DNA of 64,000 nucleotides from Orientallactaga sibirica (lineage: Eukaryota; Chordata; Mammalia; Rodentia; Dipodidae), in the NCBI GenBank assembly GCA_036365145.1, contig JAEOAD010000031.1, positions 8,218,001-8,282,000 on the forward strand, in the 5' to 3' direction. How positions within the stretch are numbered: the first letter of the stretch is position 1; the number at the start of each line of letters is the position of its first letter. This document shows positions 1 through 12,294 of the stretch, one piece after another. The notes below the pieces were generated by a model. That model ran no database searches and was not told the DNA's origin. It worked only from the letters and a program-made list of their open reading frames with translations. The position numbers and the translations under genes are program-made.

Positions 1-530
1 TTGCCTTCCTGCTGGGCACTACCCTGGTTTAATAACTGACACATCTGCCTTAGTTTCAGAATTTAGACCTGCTGAAGATGCAGTCCTCTGGCTGTTACTG
101 GGTCTCCAGACTGTGCATAGTCATGAAGCCCAACAAGGTGGTCTTTTGTTTGTTCAACTGATACGCATTGCTCACTGTTGGGTGGCATGCACTAGTGGAG
201 GGGCTGGGCAACATCACAAGAAGGCGAACTCTCAGGAAGATGGTCCACTGAGAGGACCCAATGACAAATGGGTAGATAAATATGTCAGCAAGACGATCAT
301 CTGATGGGGATAGTGCTGGTGTGGAGGTGGCAGTGTTTACCAAAGGGCTTGGGAACTCTACAGGAAGAAGTCATCAAGCGAGACTCCCGGATGAAGTTTT
401 GACTTACCCAGCAAACGTGATGTCACTTACTATATAGAGAAGCATTGGGAAAGGCCAGGCTCATGGGTAACGGCCATGAGTTCTCTTGGCCTGTGTTGCA
501 TATGAAAGACCACTAGATGCCCCGTAGAGT

Positions 531-889
531 GGTTGTTGCAGTCAGGTTCACATTGCTGGCAGAAATCACCCAACTAAGAGCAGCTTGTGGGATAAAAGAG
601 GTTTATTTTGGCTTACAGGCTCGAGGGGGAAGCTCCATGATGGCAGGAAAAACGATGGCACGAGCAGAGGGTAGCCATCACTCTCTGGTCAACATAAGGT
701 GGACAACAGCAACAGGAGAGTGTGCCAAACACTGGCAAGGGGAAGCTGGCTATAATACCCATAAGCCCGCACCCAACAATACTCTGCCTCCAGGAGGTGT
801 TAATTCCCAAATTGCCATCAGCTGGGAACCTACCATTCAGAACACTCAAGTTTATGGGGAACACCTGAATCGAACCACCACAGTGGTTG
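531..889 (+). repeat. URR1-like interspersed repeat, copy 1
   Basis: About 360 bp beginning near 'cacattgctggcagaaatcac' and ending in 'cgaaccaccacag'. The same body (rtttattttggctta, agctccatgatggcagg, caggaggtgttaattccca) recurs at 29273, and in more diverged form at 31440, 52462 and 61285. It resembles the rodent URR1 family (non-autonomous DNA transposon) as I remember it. The family name is tentative; the repetition is seen directly. Confidence 0.75.
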
Positions 890-1590
890 AGGAGAGACTT
901 GGACCATGGTGATTGCACAGCTAGGTGGCAGCTGAGCATCCTTCATGAAAGTACTGGAGCTCCACCTTGCATAGACATGTCTCGCAGCCTAAGGATGAGG
1001 TAGTCTTGCCTCTCTTGTCACATGTTCAGAGACTCGGCTTTCACTGGTGCATCAGTGTGCGGATTGCCTCAGCATCCAGCACGTGCTACTGCTTTTCTGC
1101 ATCTTCATCCCTACTTGTCTTTGTTTTGTTTTTGCATCATTCTGTGCTGAAATGCCACTCATTTGTGGAGCCTGTGTGCACAGTGGCCTTTGCTCTAGTG
1201 TTAACCATCTTTGGGGAATGTATGTTACAGCAAATACAAATTACAAAGTGTTGAATCTTAGATCTTTCTATTCGTAGAAGTCCTCAGGCCATCTTACCAA
1301 CAGGCACCCCATGTTGTCACGCCCCTCCCCTTTTTTTCTCTTTTGAGACTCCTGAGCTCTCTTCCCTCATTTCTACCAGAAAACATAATCACCACATTGC
1401 AGTTTCCAAGGCAACTCGTGCTTTCTGTACTCACCATGGAGCTGACCTTTGCATTTACACAGTAAATAAGGAAGTAAGGTGCCCTGACACACAGTGGGCC
1501 CTTTACTTCTGGTCCAACTCCCAGCAGCTAGAACACCTGGTAGGAGCTTACTAGGAAGATTCAGTCTTCTTCCATTAAAACAGGGCTGTG

Positions 1591-2105
1591 GGGGAGGGCT
1601 GGAGAGATGGCTCAGCAGTTAAAGCACTTGCCTGGGAAGCCTAAGGACCCATTTTCGACTCTCCAGATCCTATGTAAGCCAGATGCACAAAGGTGAGGCA
1701 AGAGCAAGGTCACACATGCCCAGTAGGTGACGCAAACATCTGGAGTTTTTTTTTTTTGGAGAAAGTCAGAGAGAGAGAGACACACACAGAGAGAGTATGG
1801 GCACACCAGCAGCCTCTCAGCCACTGTGAATGAACTCCAGACACGCACTCCCTTGTGGGCAAGTGCGGCATTGCGCCTTTGTGTCACTTTGCATCTGGCT
1901 AAACGTGGGACCTGGAGAATCGAACTGGCATTCTTAGGCTTAGCAGGCAGGCACCTTAACCTCCAAGCTATCTCTTCAGCCCAGCATCTGGAGTTCCAGT
2001 TCAGTGGCTGAGGCTCTGGAATGCCAGTTCTCTTTCTCTCTCTTGAATTAAATGAATGAATGAATGAATGAATGAATGAATGAATAAATAAATAAATAAA
2101 TAAAT
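1591..2105 (+). repeat. B2-type tRNA-derived SINE, split by a second SINE
   Basis: The head gggctggagagatggctcag starts at about 1588-1591 and runs to 1747. The body resumes at 1985, passes a CT tract and ends in a (TGAA)n(TAAA)n tail at about 2045-2105. A minus-strand SINE sits between the two halves, flanked by the 11-bp direct repeat catctggagtt (1737-1747 and 1985-1995). Confidence 0.85.
1748..1984 (-). repeat. tRNA-derived SINE inserted in the preceding SINE
   Basis: Read on the minus strand, this has a tRNA-like head (its complement ends gctatctcttcagccca), the gcaaagtgacacaaaggcgc segment, a GA-rich tract and a T-run that is the reverse of an A tail. The 11-bp target-site duplication shows that it landed inside the older plus-strand SINE. 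Confidence 0.85.
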
Positions 2106-2130
2106 GTTCTTTAAAAAACAGGGTTATTAA

Positions 2131-2277
2131 GCCAGGTAGGGTGGTGGCACACGTCTTTAATCCCAGCATTGGGAGGCAGAGGTAGGAGGATTGACATGAG
2201 TTCAAGGCCACCCTGAGATGACATAGTGAATTCCCAGTCAGCCTGAGCTAGAGTGAGACCCTACCTTGACAAGCCAA
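2131..2277 (+). repeat. B1 SINE (7SL-derived)
   Basis: Starts gccaggtagggtggtggcac, has the box-A-side 'taatcccagcattgggaggc' and ends 'gagtgagaccctaccttgac' with an A-rich tail. It is followed at about 2297 by an ID element, giving a B1+ID order. Confidence 0.88.
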
Positions 2278-2296
2278 AACAAAACAAAATTAAAAA

Positions 2297-2392
2297 CAGG
2301 GTTGTGGATGTAGCTCCGTGGTAGAGTGCCTATACTAGGTCCTAGGTTCAATACTCAGAACTGCAGAACAAACAAAACCAAAACAAAAACAG
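2297..2392 (+). repeat. ID element (tRNA-Ala-derived SINE)
   Basis: It reads gggttgtggatgtagctccg with 'gtggtagagtgcc' and 'aggttcaatactcag', the A and B box arrangement of ID elements, and ends in an AAAC-rich tail. Confidence 0.75.
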
Positions 2393-2451
2393 GGCAACAT
2401 AGTTTGAAAGTGCCTGGAATAAGATAAAGCATGATTGTGTTGAACTTTCCT

Positions 2452-2604
2452 TTTATTTTTGTTTTTTGAGGTAGGGTCTCGCTCTAATCCAGGCTGACCT
2501 GGAATTCACTATGTAGTCTCAGGGTGGCCTCGAACTCATGGCAGTCCTCCTGCCTCTGCCTCCCAAATGCTGGGATTGAAGATGTGTGCCACCATACCTG
2601 GCTC
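2452..2604 (-). repeat. B1 SINE
   Basis: The minus-strand B1 is recognisable from ttttgaggtagggtctcgct, gacctggaattcactatgt and 'caaatgctgggattgaa', ending in catacctggctc. Confidence 0.88.
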
Positions 2605-2611
2605 TCATTTT

Positions 2612-2770
2612 CTTTTTGAGAAGAGGCCTCACAATTCACAGGCTAGGCTCAAACACACTATGTAGCCAGGGATGACTTTGAACCCAATGTATGTGATGCT
2701 GAGGATTAAGAAACAGGGTCTCAAGTATGTCAGGCAAGCACTCTACCAATTGAACTACATTCCCATCCCA
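2612..2770 (-). repeat. Old B1+ID composite
   Basis: A diverged minus-strand B1 (actatgtagccagggatgac) runs into the complement of an ID element (caggcaagcactctaccaat, tgaactacattcccatcc). It is much more diverged than the adjacent B1. Confidence 0.6.
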
Positions 2771-2964
2771 GAGTTGCTATTGTTTTTTAAGGGTGGCAAA
2801 ACCAGAACACTGTTTACCTAACTGTGTGTGTACATCACTTTTGTGAAACTCTAATACACAAAGCATCTGAGGCTTATGCACGGCAGACTAGACAGCCTTC
2901 AGGTGTCTTGGGGAGGTCCTCTCCACACCACGAGGCTCAGCAAAGTGCACTGCCATCCCCCTGG

Positions 2965-3329
2965 TGTTATGGTTTTCAATGTGGAGTGTCCCCCATAGGC
3001 TCATGTGCATGGACACTTGGTCCCCCAGCTCATGATATGGGGAGGTTATGGAGCCTTGAGGGGGTAGAGCATCACTAGAGAAAGTCACTTACCAGGGGTA
3101 GCTTTTGTGGATGACAGCACAGTCCGGGTTCTGGTCCTCGTCTCTTTCTCTCTCTTTTCCTGGTCCATTGATATGTGAGCAATCTACTGCCACACATTTC
3201 TGTCATGCCTGGTTCCATGCCTTCCTCACCAAAGGAGACTGTATCCCTTCATACCGTAAGTCAAAATAAATCTCTTCTCTCTTACGTTCAGGTATTTGGT
3301 TGCAGCAGTGAGAAAAATGATGAATGAAC
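2965..3329 (+). repeat. ORR1-like MaLR solitary LTR
   Basis: It starts tgttatggttttcaatgtgg and contains gtcccccataggctcatgtg and 'acttggtcccccagct'. The AATAAA-type signal caaaataaatctcttctctc follows, and it ends near 'gcagcagtgagaaaa'. This is the layout of rodent ORR1-type LTRs of the ERVL-MaLR group. No internal retroviral sequence is attached, so it is a solitary LTR. Confidence 0.75.
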
Positions 3330-4039
3330 GTAGTGACTGGTTTTTCTTCCTCTCTGGATCAGTGGGGGGACAAGGCTAGGAGAGTGTCACATTCCTGCTG
3401 TGTCCCCTACATGCTCCCCATTTCCAGACCATGCACTTTCCTTGAGTACATTATGGATTCAGTGAACCTGCCATCAGTCCCTCAGCCAGATGACAGAGTG
3501 CAGACAGGTATCCTAGTTTCCATCTCTGTCACAAATGATAATTCCCCAGCTCTCTCCCTGCCCTTCTTTGCTTTGGTCCTAGACACAGAGCCACTCACTT
3601 GCCAAAATGCCATTCAGCCACAGTGACACCATATGACAATGTAAAATGCACTCGACAAGGTCACTCAGGGTGAGTCCCACCTGCTGGGAGTTGAACATCT
3701 GTTGCCTGCCTCCCTCCAGTCTCCCTGAGCTTTGCCCTGTCCCCAGAAGTCCTGAATCTCCATGGTGTGTAGTCCACAACAAATAAACGAAAGGTCTATT
3801 GGACTGCTGTGACCTGGGACAGTGAGAATTGGTATAGGTGAAAGTGGCTTCTGGTTTCAGGCGGGCAGGTGGCTTGGCATGTCCTTACTGGAGGGAGGAC
3901 CTTTGGCTCTCAGCTGATTCTGTGTCCAGGTGCATGGGTGAGCGCTTTTTACAGCAGCCAAAAGTCGATAGTCTGTGTGAACAAGCAGAAGTTAACCATA
4001 GTATTGGCGTTCACGCAGTGCCTGCACTGTGCTATGTAA

Positions 4040-4180
4040 GATGTCTGCAGACTAATCATAACTCATTTCCTCATAAACATTAGCAGTAGTTTGCACTTAT
4101 CAAACAAAAAGTCATCTCAGAAAAGCTAATCAGCATTCCTAGAGTCACACAACTAGTGAGTGTCAGAGCTGGGTATGTGT
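4040..4180 (-). repeat. MIR fragment
   Basis: The minus-strand MIR pattern is visible: 'taatcataactcatttcctc' leading to 'gagtcacacaactagtgag' and 'gagctgggtatg'. It is diverged, as expected for this ancient family. Confidence 0.6.
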
Positions 4181-7100
4181 AAGGCCGGTGATGGGGCCTT
4201 TACCCTCCCTGATGTAAGTAGGGGCTTCCAGATAATGCCGTCCTACACCACAGGATGAGAAAACCACATTGTCTAGCAGTTCATGTTTCTCCTTACCACA
4301 CTATAGTAAAGAATTGTGCATGAGAAATGATGAGATTTATTTAAAATAACTCAGAACCATGAGAACACTGTGGCTGGCAGAGAACTTAAGGATGTAGTTA
4401 TAGATGGCTTTATTTAATAGCTTGCTTGTTTCTAATATTCACTAAACTAACATGATATAGACAGCTCACCAACAAAAGGCATTCTATGGCTTTGCACGCT
4501 TCTTAAGTTATAACCACAGGTACTACACCACAAATTCTGTTCCCGCAACTCTGGCTTATTGGAAACTTTATTGGGGCAGGGCTCATTTCAGTGAGACATC
4601 TACAAAGTGTTGTTGCTGTGTTGCAGATAACATTTTTTTTTTCTGAGTGGTCTTCCATCCAAATATTTAATTCCTTCCTTTTTTTATTACTTGAGTTTCC
4701 TAAACTATTCTATCTAAGTCATGGCCGAGAGTAACTAGAGATTCATGTACGTGGATCTGAAATCTCAGACATGGGAAAATCATACAGGAGGCTATCTATG
4801 GGGAATTGACATAAGACATATTTTCAAGAGGAGGCCAGATATGCCTGGCCATTCAGCTTCTGTACTTTCCGTTCTGAAAATGGGAAAAAGACTTAGTTCC
4901 TAGAGAGACACAGAGGAGAAGGGTTGCTTTCTAGGGTAACAAGCTGATGTGGGAAACATCTGTTCTGACATGTTCCCATCATTGCAGTCTGCAGGATTGA
5001 GAGGGCTGTGTGAAGACCACTGTGGCTCAAAGCTGGCCTCTCAGAGTGCTAGCAGGAGACACTCAGGCTGGCAGGCAGGACCATGGGCTCTGCCTGGTAT
5101 AGGTTTATGCAGCCCTTCAAGTCTTCCCAAGGAGCCTTCAATAAAGACTGACATCAGGGGAAAAATATACATGTGCACCTGCATACATGGAAAGAACTCA
5201 CAGGAGCAGAATACTTGTGGAAAGCAGTAAAAATCAGTCTATCAACAAAGGCTAATAACACCCATGGTAGAAGGGCAGGTGGGCAAGAAATGTAGAAAGA
5301 GCTTGATTTCCGGGAAAGGAGAAAGTAAATGGTTTAGAGTGAAGGTGGGCATAGTACACAGTTGTGCAGCCATTCCCACGTGAAGCAACCATCTCATCTG
5401 AAAACAGAGATAAAATGTCCCCACGGCTATGAGAAAGGGGACAGAGGCCTACAGAGTTTGAAAGGGTGACTGTCGGTAGGGCTTTTGAGTGTGTCTTGTG
5501 TGGATCTTCAAGGCCCATGCCCTATCTTGATGGTTTGGAGCCCATCCATAGGTGTCTAGACCTACCTGTAATAGGTGGCCATTTGTTAGCAACCCGAATC
5601 TAGTGGTACTCAGTGGAGACATCTCCCTATTCCAGTGGCCACTAGTCCTGACTGCCTCTTGACCTTCATTGTCTAGGATCTTCTAAGAACTGTTTAAAAA
5701 ATATTATATTGGCATTGTGCAACTTCTACTTGTGTCTAAGTTATTCTACTTCTTTCAGGATCAAGAAAACCATACAAAATTATTCTCTCATCCAAAGTGT
5801 CATTACATGAGTGTTTGCTAGTGACCTCAGCCTGTTGCAGAGAGATAGCAATCTTGGAGCTTAATGAACTTGACCAGGTCTGATCTGAGGGTGACTGAGA
5901 GATATCAGGTTCAGGGGTTAGATGGGAGCACAAGAATTTTATAGATTTTTCTTTTTTGGGGGGCGGATTATAGAGTCAGGGGAGTTTCAGGAGATGGGCC
6001 AGAAACCCATCGGCCAGTGTGTTTAACATCTGGTGTGTGTGTGTGTGGGGGAGGACTCTTGGAGATCAGCTTGGAGGATGTGGTGGGAAAACACCTGGCA
6101 GAGAGAGTGGGCTTCAACAGGGGGAAGCAGGGATAAGTTCCAGAAGGCCGTGCGGAACAAATCTGTTGGCTGCTCTGAGCTCAGGCTGCCCTCACCCCGG
6201 GCCTATGCATGGAAACCCACAGGCTCTGGCCTCTGACCTTGTTCCCTGTCACATGGGGAGACTGAAGAAAGTGAAGGCCAGAGCAAAAGATTGAGAGAGT
6301 GGGGTAGAGAGACTGAGGAGGTAAGGGGTACCTGCTGGAAGCCTTCGTTTAGGGTTGTGGAGTGAGTGGGAGCATCCTTCTTGGAAGGGCCCCAGTCTTA
6401 GACTCCCTGGAGTCTTCAACAGCCTCTGCAGTCTGGAGCTGGGCTTTGGGGCTTCCAATAAAGTCTGATAGAAGGGGTGTCCAGATCCTGAAGTTCTATG
6501 AAGGGAACTTGGCTGGAAATAAAGGGGTCCATGAAGGGCGAGCCTGCGGCAGCAAAGAGCACTTAGTGCTGGTGGGGCTGAAAGAAGCCTCTGAGGGGTT
6601 GAGCTGAGCTCGGAAGAAAGAGCTGTAGTCCCTGGGGCAGGGAGAGGATGTGGGGATTAGCAGGTGAGGTGCACACCCCCTCAGTCCACACAGATGGGGG
6701 AAGACAGGAAGCTCATGTATGGGTGACCAGAACTGTCTGATCTCTCCATGCTTTGCGTGCAAGAACCCCTTGAGCACACGTCCCTGTGCCGCAGGAGGTC
6801 CAGTTGCCTTCAAACTTTAAGTCCTATGCCAAGAAGAGGAAAGATGAGTCTTTTCTTCAAGACACTCATATAGGTGCGTTAAGGAACTCGCATGGGCATA
6901 TTTTCTAAAGTTCTATGACCATTTCCTCCTCTTTGCCTCCCTCTGTTCCTTCTCTGCGGCCTTGAGGCTTTCTCCTTCTTTGAGCAGGACTAGAGTTAGC
7001 CCGCCCTAACAGAAAGGCCAGCAAGGTCTCCTAGATGGGGGTCATCTTATCCTCCCTGGATGATATGTTCACTTCATCTCTTTCTTTGTATCTAAATTCA

Positions 7101-7270
7101 AATGTTTCCTATCAAGTTCACTGCTTAGAATGGATTTCTACAGGCTAATAATTTTGTTCTGGAAACTGGAGAATTTTTTTTTTTTTTTAAGGGCCAGGCA
7201 TGTGCCTACACGTGGTCTGAAATCCTATGCGTCCCGTACAACTAAATGAAATCATACCAGAATTGAATCC

Positions 7271-7510
7271 TGGGGCTGGAGAGAGAGCTCCATCATTAAA
7301 ATGCTTGCCTCGCAAGCATGAAGGTCTGAGTTTGATACCCAGACCTGCATCAAAGTGCCAGGCCTAGTGATGGGTACTTGTAATCCAAGCCCTGGGGATA
7401 AAGAGACCAGTAGAGACCAGTAGATCCCTGAGGCTCACTGGCAAGCCATACCAGTTTACTAGGTGAGCTCCAGGCCAATGGAAGACCCCTGTCTCACAAA
7501 AGGTGGATAG
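7271..7510 (+). repeat. B3/B2-type SINE, left part
   Basis: It begins ctggggctggagagagagct and has 'gcttgcctcgcaagcatgaa', 'gatacccagacctgc' and 'ccctggggataaagagacc', and stops at 'aaaggtggatag'. The rest of the element resumes at 7991 after two inserted SINEs. Confidence 0.82.
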
Positions 7511-7512
7511 TT

Positions 7513-7672
7513 GCCAGGCGTGGTGGTGCACGCCTTCAATCCCAGCACTTGGGAGGCAGAGGTAGAGGATCTCCATGAGTTCGAGGCCACCCTGAGACTA
7601 CATAGTGAATTCCAGGTCAGCCTGGACTAGAGTGAGACCCTACCTTGAAAAAAAAACCAAAAAAGCAAACAA
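7513..7672 (+). repeat. B1 SINE inserted in a B3-type element
   Basis: A well-preserved B1 from gccaggcgtggtggtgcacg to 'gagaccctaccttgaaaa' with an A-rich tail. It lies between the halves of an older SINE. Confidence 0.92.
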
Positions 7673-7685
7673 AAAAATAAAAGGT

Positions 7686-7947
7686 TGTGCTGGAGAGATG
7701 GCTTAGTGGTTAAGGTGCCTGCCTCCTAAGCCTAAGAATGCTGGTTCCAATCTCCAGCAGTTCCAAACTCCAGGTCCCATGTTTAGCCAGATGCAAAGTG
7801 ACGCAAGGGTACAATGCCACACTTGACCACAAGGTGTGCATGCATCTGGATTTAGTTCGCAGCAGCTGAGAGGCTGCTGGTGCTCCCATCTCTGTCTTCC
7901 TCTCCATCTCTCTCTGTTCTCTGTCTCTCTCTGTGTCTCTCGCCAAA

Positions 7948-7990
<43 letters not shown>

Positions 7991-7991
7991 A
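7686..7991 (+). repeat. tRNA-derived SINE with CT tract and AAAT tail
   Basis: The head is tgctggagagatggcttag. It continues through 'tttagccagatgcaaagtgacgc' and 'gcagcagctgagaggctgct', a CT-rich tract and about 11 AAAT units. The long clean tail suggests a young copy. Confidence 0.9.
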
Positions 7992-8106
7992 GGTGGATAG
8001 TGTCTGAGGCATGACATCTGAGGTTGTCTTCTGTCTTCCACCTATACATGAACCCCCCCCCACATACACATGAACGTGCATATACACATGCACGCGTGCA
8101 CAGTTG
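7991..8106 (+). repeat. B3-type SINE, right part
   Basis: The sequence resumes with aggtggatag, repeating the last bases before the insertions, then 'gaggcatgacatctgaggtt', 'tcttctgtcttccacc' and a CA/CG-rich end. It completes the element begun at 7271. Confidence 0.78.
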
Positions 8107-10089
8107 AACACTAGCCTAAGCTGATTAGTTCTCCAGGTAGGTAACAAAATGTTTGGAACCGATGTCTCCACTCCAGAGCTGAGCTTACTTAGGGGCCAGC
8201 AAAGTAGACAAAGCTGGTCCAAGGGCATCTCATTGTCGTGTTAGCAACAGATGTTCTGGAGAAGGGGAAAGATCGTTTTAAAGAACAAGGCCTGGAGAAG
8301 GTGTCGGGGGAAAGGTCACTCCAGGGGAATGGGTAGATTCTTGCTACCGGAAGTGGGGGTGGATTCTGCACTGTGCTGTGGGCAACCAGTTGCTAGGAGC
8401 ACAGTGAATAAATACCCAGCCTGGGCAACTGGGGGACTTGGTTCGTGAATTTGTGTAGGGAGTGTGTGAGGAAGAAGTCTGGGGATTTGGCTAAGGTTGT
8501 CAGAGTTCTGAAATGTTTAACTCACTACTAACCTCAGCTGGGTGGGAGATTACAGCCTTCTCACTGTGTGGGCACCTGCCCATTCCACTTAAAGATTCCA
8601 CAACCCCAAGTAGTGGGAACATTTATTACTTGTGTTTTCCTGGGGTGAACATGGAGGCTCAGAGAGCTAGCCTTTAGAGACGACACTGAAGGTCTAAGTG
8701 GAGGGCAGGGGGCGAAGAAGGAACTGGCACATAGGGATACATTGGTACCTCTGTCTAGACAGGTTTCATAATGCTGCTCTCTCTCTTTCCTGTCTCAAGG
8801 GCTTCCAATTTCTACCGAATCCAAGGTAGGCAGTGACCATCTAGGCAAAGGGCTGGTCTCATGAGTGGGTGACTGTGGTCTTTTGGTTTCCCTTCTGTGG
8901 CTCTCTCTGTGGTCCTCACATGTGCTTCTGCATCCTGTATAGAAGTCGTGGCTCTGGTGCCCGGCAGTCTAGGTCTTGGCTCACAGCTCCAGAGTGGGAA
9001 GGAGTGACCTTGAATGCATTAAGCTTCATGCTGGCGAGAACAAAACATCGCAGGAAGCACTTGGGAACTGAGTTTGCTGCCTGAGAAGAGTGGGAAGAAG
9101 CTGAGGCTAAGTCTCAGGGCAGCTGCTGAAGCAAAGGGTCCTCTGGGGTGAAGGTGGGGTGTAATGTACCCCTTGTATAGGGATTCTCAGGGAGGGCTTG
9201 TCCCGCTGGAAAGAAGATACCGAGGACAGAAGAAGGGGAGGAAGTAGGGATCTAGGCATGCTGTTGGAGGGACAGATTCCTAGCTAGGGCCTGAGATGCA
9301 TCTTTCAGCACCTAGCTTCTCAATTCCAGATGGCTTTCCTTGGGGACTTCCTTCACTCTTGACTCTTGGCTCCAGCAGTCGGTGCTTAATGAGAGCCAGA
9401 AGTTCTCTCACCCACTGCGGAAGGGCCATCATGCTACGGAGATAAGGAAGTGGGTACAGAATGGCAGGTATGGTGTGGTAAGGGAGATGATGGCAGGAGC
9501 CACTCTGTCAGCTCATGCACGTGCTCACAGCGGTGCATGGTGCATGGGAGGGGGAGCACCTGGGAACGGGGACACATCTGAACTTCAGCCTCCCTCTCTG
9601 AACTCCTCGTGTCAGGAAACGTGAGTTGGAAAGTGCCCCAGAACAGACAGTCCTCTTCTGATCATCTTTCTTCACTACTTCCAGAAACAGCAGGGTGTCA
9701 TGTATGTACTCCTCTTGATGGGAACGTGCTGTCCTCTGTATCCTAGATTGCTGCCTCCAGCTTCAGGGTGCACATGTGCCCTGGGATGGGACCTGGTCTT
9801 TACTGAGCCTTATCAGATGCAGACAGAGGCACTTGTTTGGAAGTCTGAGGTGTAGAGCTGGAGAGTTCGGATGTGGGCCTCCTAATTGTCCCGGGTCAGC
9901 AGGGCCTTGACTCTTCAGTCCTGGAGCCAGGACATAAATAAGACTGCTCTTTGGGACTTACTGGATCCCTTCCCATCCAGACTCATTCCTTTCTTTTCAC
10001 TACTCCCCAACTGCCCTTTCTTTTTCTTTTTCTTTTTCTTTGTAGCATCATCCCTGCTGAAGTCCCTAGCCATGCTTCCATGAGAGCTT

Positions 10090-10175
10090 TAATTTATTCA
10101 TTCATTCTTCAAATGTTTAAAAAGGTTTTGGTTTGTATTAGGCGCTGTGTTAGACTTAGTCCTTAGCCTTGAATT
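10090..10175 (+). repeat. Possible L2/MIR-type ancient repeat fragment
   Basis: The string 'ttcattcattcttcaaatgt' followed by 'attaggcgctgtgttagac' resembles the ends of old mammalian L2/MIR copies (cattcaacaaatatttattg then caggcactgt). It is short and diverged. Confidence 0.4.
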
Positions 10176-12049
10176 ACACATGACGTTGGTCTATTGACTT
10201 GAGTAGTTGCCATCACCCTTCAGGGCCTCTTTGCAAGGATGTTCAGATCTTGAGAGAACATTGGAGGGAAGTGCCAGGCCTCTAGAGAGGTGATGGGCCA
10301 TGGGCTGGTGGCAGGAATATCAGGGTCTTTGGATAAACAGTCCCAAATTAATGTCACTCCCAGAGCAACACCATCAGTGAACAGTGCTGGTGACTGTTCA
10401 CATGTCAGCTGTTCCCATGCCATTATCATCACATTTGGTCAGTCATTGTAAATTTTAGACTTTCAAGTATGATTCTCCAGAGTTACTCTGTTAACTCTCC
10501 AGCCTTTGAAATGTGTTCTAGAAAGGTCCTTGCCGGGAACTCTGGAGATCCTCTTGTTTCAAGAGTGGAAATCATCTCGGGAATGCTTTTGCAAGAGCCA
10601 TTGTTTGAACAGTGCATCATGCTGTGTTCTTCCGTCCATGGGGAGGGGTGGTTGGGTAGGCTGTAGAGCATTGCACAGTGCCTGCTGCTAGCCACGGAGA
10701 TGCTTTTATAGAGCACTACAGGAAAAGTGCCCCACCACCTACAGGCCCCCAGGGGAGACATGGCTAGTGAACCAGGGCAAAGGATGGGGGCAGGTCTGTG
10801 CTGGCAGCAGAAATGCCTGCCATGGCAAAGGCGGAGAGTTCCTGTCCTCCTGGCAGCGTCTTTCCTCCTCCAAGGTTCAGAGCGGGCCCTCTTGTTCCCT
10901 CCTGCCACTTAAAACATCCCACAGTTGGATCTCTAAGAATGTTATTCTTCTCCACTTAAAGACATTCCATTTCACGTGTAATTAAATATGTGGTATTGAA
11001 TTAATGCTTTCTTCTGAGCCTTTCAGGCAGCCTGAGACCCTGGGGTCTGCTTAGTACAAAGAAAACACACGCTTCTCAGAGATCTTTCCTTCTTCTCCTT
11101 GTTCCCTTGTTCCCCTTCTCCTGCCAAGAATCTCTCCCGTCCTTCATGAACAGTTGCCCTCAGGCCTTGTCACCCTCTGCTTCTCAGTGGGGTCCTGGAT
11201 CCCTGCCTTTCACTGCCATTCTCATCTCCAAAAGAGAGCTCTGGGGGTGGGCACCACGCTGGCCTGGACAGGTTACTGGGCTGTATCTTTACAGAATCAT
11301 TGATCTCACTCTGTACTGAGTCCAGGTCATAGCACAGGTCATCTCTGTAGAGGTGAGGAGCGTTGTCATGACTGAAGGATGGCAAGATCCCAGTCTGCTC
11401 ACCAGGGTCCCCCCTGATCCACTGCTCTGTCTTCTGTGGTTTTAGTTATGCACAGTCAACAGTAGTCCAGAAATATTAACATTGTTCTCGACTCTTTCAA
11501 AGGGCCACATGCACATAACTTTTCTCACTATGTGCTTTTATAATTGGCTCGTTTAATTATTAGTGGTTGGTAATCTGTTGCTATGTCTAATATATAGATT
11601 GGGCTACCATAGGTATATATGTCTAAGAGAAAGCACATTTCACATAGGAACTTTCAATGCACCCTTTGTGGCTAGGAAGTGCTGCTATACCCGATGTTGG
11701 AGTTCGACAGACCACTTGCGATAGCTGATGGGTGCTGAGCCGCAGCTCCTTCATCTGTATGTAGTACTTGAAGGGACACCTGGTGCATTTCAGAGTGTCA
11801 TAAAAATGGATGAGACATTGCATGACAAGTCTCTGGCACCTGGCTTGGGTAGGTGTTCAATCCATGACAGCTTTTTTTTTTTTTATAATTAATATAATTT
11901 TTATTTTATTTTAGATGTTTACCTAAAAATTATCTTCTCATTTAGCTAGATAAGTTTTGCAATAAGGAGGACCTGAAGTTGACATTGCATTGATATAATC
12001 CTATCACTAATAGTTTTCCTTTAAATTCCTCATAAAAATTTCCTTTCTG

Positions 12050-12190
12050 AAGCAGGTGTGGTGGTGCATACCTGTAATCCCAGTACTTGGTTGGTGAAGG
12101 CAGAAGGAGTTCAAGGCCATGCTCGGCTGCACAGTGCACCTGGCCTACGTGAGGCCCCGTCTCCAAAATAATGATGATGATAATGATAAT
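12050..12190 (+). repeat. B1 SINE, diverged
   Basis: Reads gcaggtgtggtggtgcatac, 'ctgtaatcccagtacttgg', 'ggagttcaaggccatgctc', and ends in a GATAAT-rich tail. Confidence 0.8.
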
Positions 12191-12294
12191 AAAGAAAAAT
12201 AGTCCTTTCTTTAAAATCCTGATTCTTAACACCATGGTAGACAAAACTCAAAATTCTGGTTGTGCTTAAATGAATTTTTAAATTTGCTTTTTAA

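Noticed and set aside
10013..10048. Polypyrimidine tract followed by tttgtag, like a 3' splice site
   Set aside because: The downstream frame has no Trk or other known coding sequence, and no matching donor or conserved exon is visible.
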